A stretch of 9,382 nucleotides of DNA from Candidatus Omnitrophota bacterium (GTDB lineage: Bacteria > Omnitrophota > JAUWXU01). The DNA is taken from NCBI GenBank assembly GCA_030616145.1, contig JAUWXU010000020.1:1-9382 (forward strand). The letters are read 5' to 3'. Positions 1 through 5,204 of this stretch are shown here, one piece after another (the first letter of the stretch is position 1; each line of letters begins with the position of its first letter). Position numbers and translations under genes: made by a program. The notes beneath the pieces are model-generated. The model saw only the letters and a list, made by a program, of their open reading frames with translations, had not been told where the DNA came from and did no database searches.

Positions 1-531
1 TGGTGGATTAAGCAGGGGGTAACCAGGGCGCTTTCCAACCAGGGCAAGATGATCCGGGTTCCGGCTTATATGTTTGAAACTATTGCTAAATGGAAAAAGG
101 TTACTGCCGGTCTTTCCCAGAAGCTGGGTCGGCGACCAACCCTGCGGGAAATATCCAAGGCAATGGACTTATCCCTGGATAGGATCAGGGAAATTAAAAG
201 AATAATTACCAGGCCTGCCTCGTTAAGTGCGCCAGTGAGTGGAAACGGCACTGTAGAGTTGATAGACCTGTTAGAAGATGAAAGCGTAGCCGCGCCGTCC
301 GGTGGCGTGGAGGAGATAATGCAGCATGAAAGGATTGAAGAATTATTGGATATCCTGACTGACCGCGAGAGAGAAGTGATTAGTTTAAGGTTTGGCTTGA
401 AAGATGGAATTCGCCGAACATTGAGGGAGATAGCCAGGAAGTTTAAGTTAACCAGAGAAAGGGTGCGTCAGATTGAATCTAGGGCAATAGACAAGTTGAG
501 AGATTTTATAAAAGAGGAAGAGGAGAAGTAA
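1..531 (+). CDS. RNA polymerase sigma factor, sigma-70 family (3' part)
   Basis: The gene is cut by the left window edge; 176 residues remain, read in frame from base 1. They open with WWIKQGVTRAL, the region 2.4 helix that contacts the -10 element. Next comes region 3 (about residues 24-60, GRRPTLREISKAM). Region 4 follows near residues 110-172, with TDREREVISLRFGL and the helix-turn-helix TLREIARKFKLTRERVRQIE that reads the -35 element. The protein directs core RNA polymerase to promoters. Region 3 and the RFGL-DG spacing fit group 1 (RpoD/SigA) or group 2 factors. The N-terminus (region 1.1) that would separate these is outside the window, so I give no symbol. An internal ATG at 49 is not the true start, because homology continues upstream to the edge. 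The TAA is followed immediately by the ATG of the apt reading frame, which suggests cotranscription. Confidence 0.93.
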   Translation, partial: WWIKQGVTRALSNQGKMIRVPAYMFETIAKWKKVTAGLSQKLGRRPTLREISKAMDLSLDRIREIKRIITRPASLSAPVSGNGTVELIDLLEDESVAAPSGGVEEIMQHERIEELLDILTDREREVISLRFGLKDGIRRTLREIARKFKLTRERVRQIESRAIDKLRDFIKEEEEK

Positions 532-1046
532 ATGAAGGATTTAAAAGACGCGATCAGGTCTATTCCTGATTTTCCTAAAAAGGGGATATTGTTCAGGGAT
601 ATAACTACTTTGCTGCAGGATAAAGAATGTTTTAAACGGGCTATTGACCAATTAGGCGACCGGTATATTAATAAAGGAATAGATGTTATAGTGGCAGTTG
701 AGGCGCGGGGGTTTGTTATTGGCGGCGGCCTGGCCTATAAGCTGGGATGCGGTATAGTCCCGGTCAGGAAAAAGGAAAACTGCCGGCCAAAATCCACCAG
801 GCAAGCTATGAATTGGAGTACGGCACTGATATATTAGAGATTCATCAGGATGCTATTAAGCCCGGGGATAGGGTCCTGATAGTTGATGACCTGCTGGCTA
901 CCGGCGGAACTGCCTCGGCAGTTATCGAGCTGGTTAATAAGATCCAAGGAAAGATTGTAGAACTTAACTTCCTGGTCGAACTTATTGATCTCAACGGCCG
1001 GGAAAAGCTCAAGAACTATCCGGTGTTTTCGTTGATTAAGTACTGA
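532..1046 (+). pseudogene. apt: Adenine phosphoribosyltransferase with an apparent -1 frameshift
   Basis: Apt converts adenine and PRPP to AMP and pyrophosphate in cytoplasmic purine salvage. The first 81 codons (532-774) give the N-terminal half, with SIPDFPKKGILFRDITTLL and VEARGFVIGG. Reading on in that frame ends in unrelated residues and a TAG at 835. Moving to the -1 frame at 774 restores GKLPAK, the SYELEYGTD segment and the PRPP-binding motif VLIVDDLLATGGTA (residues 115-128 of the joined protein). Translation then stops at 1044-1046. The joined product is 171 residues, a normal Apt length. The break lies in an A5-GG-A4 run (769-779), so one base is missing relative to an intact gene. 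It could be a sequencing or assembly error, a true mutation, or ribosomal frameshifting. The start abuts the sigma-factor stop, and GAGGAGAAG just upstream can serve as ribosome binding site. Confidence 0.88.
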
Positions 1047-1109
1047 GGCTTTACTATTTTATCTGTGCCATCTGCTAACATTGATTTTTTATAAGTAATC
1101 TGTGGTTTT

Positions 1110-1185
1110 GCCCCCATAGCTCAGGTGGATAGAGCACAGGTTTCCTAAACCTGGTGGACAGGTTCGAATCCTGTTGGGGGTACCA
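1110..1185 (+). tRNA. tRNA-Arg (anticodon CCT, decodes AGG)
   Basis: A complete cloverleaf can be drawn. The acceptor stem is GCCCCCA/TGGGGGT (one terminal G-U pair). The D stem is GCTC/GAGC. The anticodon stem is CAGGT/ACCTG around the loop TTCCTAA, giving anticodon CCT. The variable region is GTGG, and the T stem ACAGG/CCTGT encloses TTCGAAT. The discriminator is A and the 3' CCA is encoded (1183-1185). CCT identifies an arginine tRNA reading AGG, a codon used repeatedly by the genes around it. No convincing promoter is seen upstream; TAATCT at 1096-1101 is a possible -10 element only. A perfect hairpin begins at the encoded CCA. Confidence 0.95.
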
Positions 1186-1205
1186 AATTTTCGGAGAAAA
1201 TTTGG
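1183..1205 (+). repeat. Perfect hairpin starting at the tRNA CCA end
   Basis: CCAAATTTTC at 1183-1192 pairs perfectly with GAAAATTTGG at 1196-1205 across a GGA loop. The 5' arm includes the encoded CCA of tRNA-Arg. There is no T-run after it, so it is not a standard intrinsic terminator. It resembles the AAAATTTT-type palindrome core at 6517-6535. Confidence 0.7.
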
Positions 1206-1215
1206 CCCTGAGCAA

Positions 1216-1240
1216 GTAGAAATTTTGAAGAAATTTCTGC
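1216..1240 (+). repeat. Second AT-rich hairpin in the tRNA-pfkB spacer
   Basis: GTAGAAATTT at 1216-1225 pairs with AAATTTCTGC at 1231-1240 around the loop TGAAG, with one T-G wobble. It lies ten bases after the 1183-1205 hairpin and has a similar AAATTT core, so the two look like tandem members of one palindrome class. Confidence 0.6.
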
Positions 1241-1248
1241 ACGGCCTG

Positions 1249-1267
1249 CCCTGAACTTGTCGAAGGG
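1249..1267 (+). repeat. CTGAACTTGTCGAAGG-type dispersed repeat
   Basis: CCCTGAACTTGTCGAAGGG can form a short hairpin with CCCT-like ends. It is closely related to GTCCTGAGCTTGCCGAAGGAC at 4795-4815. Short repeats of this kind are scattered in spacers of several bacterial lineages. The rest of 1047-1358, apart from the tRNA and palindromes, shows no gene. A 7-3-7 AT palindrome at 1326-1342 (AATTAAT-CTG-ATTAATT) lies just before the next gene's ribosome binding site. Confidence 0.6.
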
Positions 1268-1358
1268 TCGAAGGACGAACGCGGCTTTTGCAAGGGGATT
1301 AGCAATATTCGCCAACCGGCTAACCAATTAATCTGATTAATTCCTACAAGGTGTTAAT

Positions 1359-2315
1359 ATGAACTACGACGTCGTGGGGATTGGTAATCCCCTGGTAGAT
1401 ATTCTAATAAAAACGGATGAGTCCTTTATTAAAAGGCATGGCTTGATCAAGGGCGGGATGCGGCTGGTTAGTAATGATAAGCTCGGCCAGATTCTGGCCG
1501 AATCAACTGAGAAAAAGATGGCATCCGGCGGCTCTACTGCCAATATCTTGAATGCCCTGGCCAGGCTGGACATATCCTGCTGCTTAATCGGCAGAATCGG
1601 CAATGATGAAATGGGCAGGTTTTTTACTACGCACATTAAAAACAATGGCGTATCCTCCGGGCTTATTATTGGCGAAGGAGCAACTGGCATGGTTGTATCT
1701 TTGATAACCAAAGACCTGGACCGGACATTTGCTACTTATTTAGGGGTTGCCCAAGAGATAACTACAGAAGATCTCAAGAGTAGAGAGAGTGCTTTTCAAC
1801 ACTCTAAAATCGTCCACATAGAGGGATACCTTGTTTCTAACCGGGAAGTTGTGAGTTCTGCTATGGAGATGGCTAAACGCAGTGGGGCAAGGATTTCTTT
1901 TGACATGGCTAGCTTCAATGTTGTTGAGGAAAATAGGGATTTCTTTCACGAGTTGATAGACAAATATGTAGATATCCTGTTTGCAAACGAGGAGGAGGCC
2001 CGGGCATTTATTGCTAAAGGCCCTGAGGATGCCCTGGACGAAATATCTTCAATGGTAGAGATCGCTGTTGTCAAGATGGGAGAAAGGGGCTCTCTTGTTA
2101 AAAGAGGGAATGAATTTCATCAGATAGGCGCAATCAAAGTAGACCCTAAAGACACAACCGGGGCCGGTGACCTCTATGCAGCGGGTTTTCTATACAAACT
2201 TATAAACGGCAGGCCCCTGGTTGAGGCAGCTAATGCCGGCGCCCTGCTGGCCGCTAAGGTAGTAGAGGTAGTCGGCGCAACACTACCCAAAGAAGTCTTT
2301 TCATATTTTTCTTGA
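1359..2315 (+). CDS. PfkB-family kinase, probable adenosine kinase
   Basis: This 318-residue cytoplasmic enzyme belongs to the ribokinase/PfkB family, which phosphorylates sugars or nucleosides with ATP. The N-terminal strand GIGNPLVDIL is at residues 7-16. The di-glycine hinge of substrate binding is GGSTANILNAL (57-67). The anion-hole and catalytic signature DTTGAGD is at 265-271, with Asp271 the predicted base. The C-terminal VVGATLP and overall layout resemble the adenosine-kinase-like branch (COG0524), so the likely reaction is adenosine plus ATP to AMP. A ribokinase or other sugar kinase role cannot be excluded from sequence alone. The start is supported by AAGGTG at 1348-1353, five bases before the ATG. 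Its proximity to apt fits a purine-salvage role, though a tRNA and repeats lie between them. The stop codon overlaps a TTGACA motif that may serve the next gene. Confidence 0.85.
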   Translation: MNYDVVGIGNPLVDILIKTDESFIKRHGLIKGGMRLVSNDKLGQILAESTEKKMASGGSTANILNALARLDISCCLIGRIGNDEMGRFFTTHIKNNGVSSGLIIGEGATGMVVSLITKDLDRTFATYLGVAQEITTEDLKSRESAFQHSKIVHIEGYLVSNREVVSSAMEMAKRSGARISFDMASFNVVEENRDFFHELIDKYVDILFANEEEARAFIAKGPEDALDEISSMVEIAVVKMGERGSLVKRGNEFHQIGAIKVDPKDTTGAGDLYAAGFLYKLINGRPLVEAANAGALLAAKVVEVVGATLPKEVFSYFS

Positions 2316-2340
2316 CATCCCTTGAGAAATTGGTTACCTT
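2312..2340 (+). promoter_or_regulatory. Possible sigma-70 promoter for the lipoprotein gene
   Basis: A perfect -35 hexamer, TTGACA, at 2312-2317 overlaps the kinase stop codon. With 17-base spacing the -10 position reads TACCTT (2335-2340), which matches TATAAT only at its first, second and last bases. The nearby TATTCT is too far away (22 bases). This is a weak call resting mainly on the -35 match. Confidence 0.35.
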
Positions 2341-2364
2341 ATTCTATAGAGAAGATAACTAGTT

Positions 2365-2844
2365 ATGAATAATAAAAATAAATACCTTTTTGTAATTATT
2401 GGTGTGGTTCTTTTGGCCCTTTTGGCAAGCGGCTGCACCACGCTGCCTGAAAGTAGAGAAAGGGCAAGGATTAGAGAAGAAACCGAAGAAGAGGTTTTGC
2501 CTATCTTGCCTGTGCCGCTTAAGATGGCGTCCAGTTTAAAATTTGAGGATATACCCGTTCCGCATGGTTTTAAAATAGACCAGCATGACTCTTTTGCATT
2601 CCAGACCGGTTCTACGCGGTTAGGGGTTTTAAAGTATAAAGGAAATGCTGCAGCAGACAGGATAGTGGCCTTTTATAAAGAGCAGATGCCGGTTTATAAC
2701 TGGGACCTGATCAATATAATTGAATACGGCAGAAGGATGTTGACCTTTGAACGGGCACAGGAAATCTGTATTATTACTATTGAGCCTACCCGGGGTAGGG
2801 TCAGTTTGGTTATAGCTGTTTCCCCCCGGTCAGAGGCCAAGTAG
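2365..2844 (+). CDS. Predicted lipoprotein of unknown function
   Basis: The 159-residue product begins with a basic N-region and a hydrophobic stretch (residues 7-22). It ends in LLASGC, so Cys24 is the predicted lipidated residue; the -3 position is Ala rather than the preferred Leu. Thr at +2 does not suggest inner-membrane retention. A charged linker (ESRERARIREETEEE) follows. The globular part starts near residue 50 and has a regular alternating pattern (FEDIPVPHGFKID, SFAFQTGSTRLGVLKYKG, IVAFYKEQMPVYNW, MLTFERAQEICIITIEP) that suggests a compact alpha/beta domain. I do not recognise the family with certainty and assign no function. The ribosome binding site is weak (AGAGAAG, about ten bases before the ATG). 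The lipoprotein precedes a porin gene, but a promoter and 300 bases separate them, so a functional link is only a possibility. Confidence 0.8.
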   Translation: MNNKNKYLFVIIGVVLLALLASGCTTLPESRERARIREETEEEVLPILPVPLKMASSLKFEDIPVPHGFKIDQHDSFAFQTGSTRLGVLKYKGNAAADRIVAFYKEQMPVYNWDLINIIEYGRRMLTFERAQEICIITIEPTRGRVSLVIAVSPRSEAK

Positions 2845-2865
2845 TAAAATTTTTGCATTTTTTTC

Positions 2866-2894
2866 TTGACAGGCAAATTTTATTGTGGTAGGGT
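2866..2894 (+). promoter_or_regulatory. Possible upstream promoter of the porin leader
   Basis: TTGACA at 2866-2871 is followed after 17 bases by TAGGGT (2889-2894), three of six matches to the -10 consensus. TATAAA lies 22 bases downstream of the -35, too far for standard spacing. This is weaker than the promoter match at 2914-2942. Confidence 0.35.
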
Positions 2895-2913
2895 ATAAAC
2901 GGTATAGCTGTGT

Positions 2914-2942
2914 TTGATACCAATAAATAGTTGGGCTATAAC
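2914..2942 (+). promoter_or_regulatory. Probable sigma-70 promoter for the porin gene
   Basis: TTGATA (2914-2919), exactly 17 bases, then TATAAC (2937-2942) gives five of six matches in each hexamer. Transcription would start near 2949 and leave a leader of about 195 bases before the ATG at 3145. Confidence 0.6.
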
Positions 2943-2955
2943 ATCATCGATAGCC
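2934..2955. promoter_or_regulatory. Candidate operator: inverted repeat over the -10 and start site
   Basis: GGCTAT at 2934-2939 and ATAGCC at 2950-2955 form a perfect 6-base inverted repeat with a 10-base centre. It covers the predicted -10 box and start point of the 2914-2942 promoter. That position would suit a repressor, but no regulator gene in this window is linked to it, so this is inference. Confidence 0.3.
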
Positions 2956-3105
2956 TTAATTTAATCAGCCAGGAAGGTATTTTTTTGAAATTCGGGTTGA
3001 GCAGGGCTGAATGAGGCGGGAAAGGGGGGAAGAAATAAAAGCGCTTGGGGTTATCTAAGGATGGTGTGTAGATATAAAAGGTAATTTCCGGAATTGAAAA
3101 CCGGT

Positions 3106-3133
3106 TTAATAAAAGAAATATTGGTTTTATTAA
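3106..3133 (+). promoter_or_regulatory. AT hairpin abutting the porin Shine-Dalgarno site
   Basis: TTAATAAAA (3106-3114) pairs perfectly with TTTTATTAA (3125-3133) around a 10-base loop. The last two bases of the 3' arm are the AA of the AAGGAGG ribosome binding site. The rest of the 2845-3144 spacer holds the promoter signals and a short CCGG/CCGG pair (3088-3104), with no supported gene. Confidence 0.4.
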
Positions 3134-3144
3134 GGAGGAAATTA

Positions 3145-4713
3145 ATGAAAAAGTTAATCTTGTTTTGCATGGCAATAGCAATGGTGGCGCTGGTTGCAGC
3201 ACCGGCCAATGCTGAAGTGCAAAACGTAAAGGTCGGCGGAGATATTACTCTCCGCGGCATCTCTCAAGCTACCTACGACCTGAATAAGAATGATCAGAAT
3301 ACCACGACTGGTCTTGGACTACGGGGTATTCAGGGCCAGGGTGATGAGAATGCAACTTCATTTATGGCTACTTTAGGCCTGAATGTTGATGTAGATCTTA
3401 CTGACAACGTTGCTGGAACAATCAGGTTAGTAGGTGAAAGAGATTGGAGTAGCTCATATGAGACGCTCTCGGCAACCATAACTGAGATTGATCGTCACCA
3501 CGAGACTGTTCAAGATGTTCGGGGTACAATGGCCCCTGTGTTTGATGGCGTACAGATAGATTTGGCCTACATCACCTTGAAAGAGCTTCTCTATTCACCA
3601 TTGACCTTGATAATCGGTCGTCAGGACCTCTGGTATGGCGATGGTTTTATTATTGGTGCCAACCTCAGGCCGCGGGCAATCATGGCCCCTGAATTCACTG
3701 ATTTCAGGTCTTTTGATGCAATCAGGGCCATTTTAGATTATGACCCCTGGACAATTGATATGTTCTATGCCAGAGTGGATATAGGTGACCTTACCGCAAG
3801 AGCGCATGTGGACGGGGCTGAGCGGGCTGACACTCTGTTTGCTAATGCTCTGGTTGACGACTCCGACAATGTCGAAGTATGGGGTATTAATGTAGGTTAT
3901 ATCTTTGACCAGTATAATGCCGAAGTAGAGGCGTATTATTTTGGCCAGAATGTACCCTATGAGCCATTCGGACAAACGGGCATTCCAAGAGGTGGGCCGG
4001 CGAGCGAAGACAATACTGTTCACATCATTGGCGCGCGCGGAAGCTTTGAACCCATTGATAACTTAGACGTAAGGGCAGAAGTTGCTGGTGAGCTTGGCCG
4101 AATCAATGTTGGAGCACTAGGTGGCGAGGCGGCCAGGATCGTCAGGGACGTTGAGGCACTGGCCTGTGACATAAGTGGTTCATACACCTGGACTGATTAC
4201 GCTTGGCTTCCCAGATTGGGTGCGGGATATGTGTTTATGTCTGGTGAGCCTTCACCCAACAATGACACCTGGAATGGCTGGATTAATGTCTACAGAGGGA
4301 AATTCTACAGCGCTATCCGCGAGTGGCAGGGTGTTTATTATGCTGTCGATGATCAAGATGCTACCGGCGGTGGTGGTCCTAATGCCAACAACAATGCCTG
4401 GACCAACCAGCAGACAGTTATAGTTGATGCAAGCATTCAGCCCCTGGATGATATAATTCTTGAGGCAAGGTATCTCCACTTTATGGCCCCGAAGCCATAT
4501 GGTATAGCCGAGGGCGGGCAGACAGACAGGAACAAACACATCGGTGATGAAGTTGATCTGAGGCTCACCTATGACTATACTGAAGATGTAACCTTTGGTT
4601 TACTTACTGCCTGGTTCTTCCCTGGAGAATATTTCCTTGCTCCGACTGCGGAGCCCATGTACGGCAACGACATTGCCAGTGAGATCGTAGGCAGTGTAGC
4701 ACTTACCTTCTAA
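3145..4713 (+). CDS. Outer-membrane porin, alginate-export-type beta-barrel
   Basis: The product is 522 residues. The ATG at 3145 is chosen because AAGGAGG lies six bases upstream and a textbook signal peptide follows: KK, hydrophobic residues 4-19, then ANA at 21-23 as cleavage site. An in-frame ATG at 3094 would add 17 charged residues before the signal sequence and has no good ribosome binding site. The mature part is rich in alternating, aromatic and acidic segments typical of a large beta-barrel. It contains GRQDLWYGDG (from residue 158) and RSFDAIRAILDYD (from 188), which resemble the GRQ...GDG and SFDavR features of the alginate_exp family. It ends in IVGSVALTF, with the terminal Phe expected of a BAM-inserted barrel. 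It probably forms a channel for sugars or other anionic solutes; alginate itself cannot be inferred. An intrinsic terminator follows closely, so this is probably a single-gene transcript. Confidence 0.85.
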   Translation: MKKLILFCMAIAMVALVAAPANAEVQNVKVGGDITLRGISQATYDLNKNDQNTTTGLGLRGIQGQGDENATSFMATLGLNVDVDLTDNVAGTIRLVGERDWSSSYETLSATITEIDRHHETVQDVRGTMAPVFDGVQIDLAYITLKELLYSPLTLIIGRQDLWYGDGFIIGANLRPRAIMAPEFTDFRSFDAIRAILDYDPWTIDMFYARVDIGDLTARAHVDGAERADTLFANALVDDSDNVEVWGINVGYIFDQYNAEVEAYYFGQNVPYEPFGQTGIPRGGPASEDNTVHIIGARGSFEPIDNLDVRAEVAGELGRINVGALGGEAARIVRDVEALACDISGSYTWTDYAWLPRLGAGYVFMSGEPSPNNDTWNGWINVYRGKFYSAIREWQGVYYAVDDQDATGGGGPNANNNAWTNQQTVIVDASIQPLDDIILEARYLHFMAPKPYGIAEGGQTDRNKHIGDEVDLRLTYDYTEDVTFGLLTAWFFPGEYFLAPTAEPMYGNDIASEIVGSVALTF

Positions 4714-4742
4714 GTTAGAGCGACTTTGAGTAGTAGTATTAG

Positions 4743-4771
4743 GCCCCCGGGGATTTCCCCGGGGGCTTTTT
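4743..4771 (+). terminator. Rho-independent terminator after the porin gene
   Basis: GCCCCCGGGG (4743-4752) and CCCCGGGGGC (4757-4766) form a perfect 10-bp GC stem with loop ATTT, followed by TTTTT. It lies 29 bases after the porin stop codon. The hairpin is symmetrical, but the T-run on this side makes it efficient for + strand transcription. Confidence 0.95.
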
Positions 4772-4782
4772 AAAATGAGCAC

Positions 4783-4911
4783 GCAACTTATGGAGTCCTG
4801 AGCTTGCCGAAGGACAACATAAATTGCTCTGTGCGAATTTAATCCCGTTCAAAATAACCCGATAAGAATCTAGGGATTAAGTTGTTGTCCAAGATCCTTT
4901 GCCCTTCGGGC
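4783..4911. repeat. Structured intergenic repeat, copy 1
   Basis: GCAACTTATG (4783-4792) pairs with CATAAATTGC (4818-4827) with one mismatch. Nested inside is GTCCTGAGCTTGCCGAAGGAC (4795-4815), which folds by itself. Then comes GCGAATTTAATCCCGTTC, ending in GGGATTAA (4873-4880). The 8-base ends TTAATCCC/GGGATTAA (4839-4846/4873-4880) are perfect inverted repeats around 26 bases. The part from 4820 to 4880 recurs at 6538-6596. Outside it, GGACAAC (4812-4818) mirrors GTTGTCC (4884-4890), and CCTTCGGGCTCA (4900-4911) nearly mirrors the TGAGCTTGCCGAAGG arm. The whole block could therefore fold as one long structure. Confidence 0.6.
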
Positions 4912-4945
4912 TCAGAATTGATTCGCAATAGGATTTATGTCACTT

Positions 4946-4975
4946 CGTTCCTTACCTGCCGGTAGGCAAGGAACG
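4946..4975. repeat. Palindrome in the repeat island
   Basis: CGTTCCTT (4946-4953) and AAGGAACG (4968-4975) are perfect inverted arms, with a second short palindrome between them (CCTGCCGGTAGG, 4955-4966). The following CGACCGAAGCAATCC resembles, in reverse orientation, the GATTGTTTCG core of the neighbouring elements. Confidence 0.6.
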
Positions 4976-4994
4976 ACCGAAGCAATCCCACCCA

Positions 4995-5079
4995 CGTCAT
5001 TGCGAGCCCGCCGAAGGCGGGCGTGGCAAGCTCAAAAACAGAGATTGTTTCGTCACACTTTGTGTGGCTCGCAATGACG
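4995..5079. repeat. 85-base palindromic element with 14-base terminal inverted repeats
   Basis: CGTCATTGCGAGCC (4995-5008) and GGCTCGCAATGACG (5066-5079) are perfect inverted ends. Inside are two smaller hairpins: GCCCGCC-GAA-GGCGGGC (5006-5022) and CACAC-TTT-GTGTG (5054-5066). A core AGAGATTGTTTCG lies at 5040-5052. The end sequence and core match a widely scattered class of bacterial intergenic repeats (GTCATTGCGAG...GATTGCTTCG). It has no coding capacity, so any mobilisation would need help from elsewhere. Confidence 0.75.
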
Positions 5080-5090
5080 CGGGAATGGGA

Positions 5091-5164
5091 AGAGATTGTT
5101 TCGGTTGCCCCTTTTCTCCTTTCCTAAAGCTTCGGAGGACAGGCGGGGTTCGTTCGCAATGACG
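5091..5164. repeat. Second, partial copy of the CGCAATGACG element
   Basis: AGAGATTGTTTCG at 5091-5103 repeats the 13-base core at 5040-5052 exactly. TCGCAATGACG at 5154-5164 repeats the right end of the 85-base element. About 50 unrelated bases separate them here, against 16 in the complete copy. With the other repeats this fills most of the gene-free stretch 4772-5204; I see no gene or good promoter in it. Confidence 0.55.
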
Positions 5165-5204
5165 ACGAAAAAGTCACTCGCATTGATAAACAGGAAGGAA
5201 AATT

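Noticed and set aside
1110..1185. tRNA-Arg as an attachment site for an integrated element
   Set aside because: No repeat of the tRNA 3' end is found elsewhere in the window and no integrase gene is present.
1288..1316. TTGCAA as a -35 element for the kinase gene
   Set aside because: At 17-base spacing the sequence reads GCCAAC, with no resemblance to a -10 box.
1075..1327. Minus-strand open frames across the tRNA and repeat spacer
   Set aside because: They run through the tRNA and palindromes. Their peptides (for example SFDPSTSSGQA) are the usual spurious translations of the CTGAACTTGTCGAAGG repeat.
3011..3058. 15-codon leader peptide in the porin leader
   Set aside because: There is no convincing ribosome binding site, no regulatory codon run and no attenuator-like hairpin pair behind it.
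3094..3144. Upstream in-frame start for the porin
   Set aside because: It would place 17 charged residues before a perfect signal peptide and has no ribosome binding site. The ATG at 3145 has AAGGAGG at ideal spacing.
4175..4423. + strand frame inside the porin gene, and minus-strand frames at 3733-4023 and 4252-4539
   Set aside because: These are shadows of the porin gene in other frames. They lack ribosome binding sites and domain-like sequence.
4783..5170. CRISPR array
   Set aside because: The repeats are palindromic, unequal in length and irregularly spaced. There are no uniform spacers and no cas genes.
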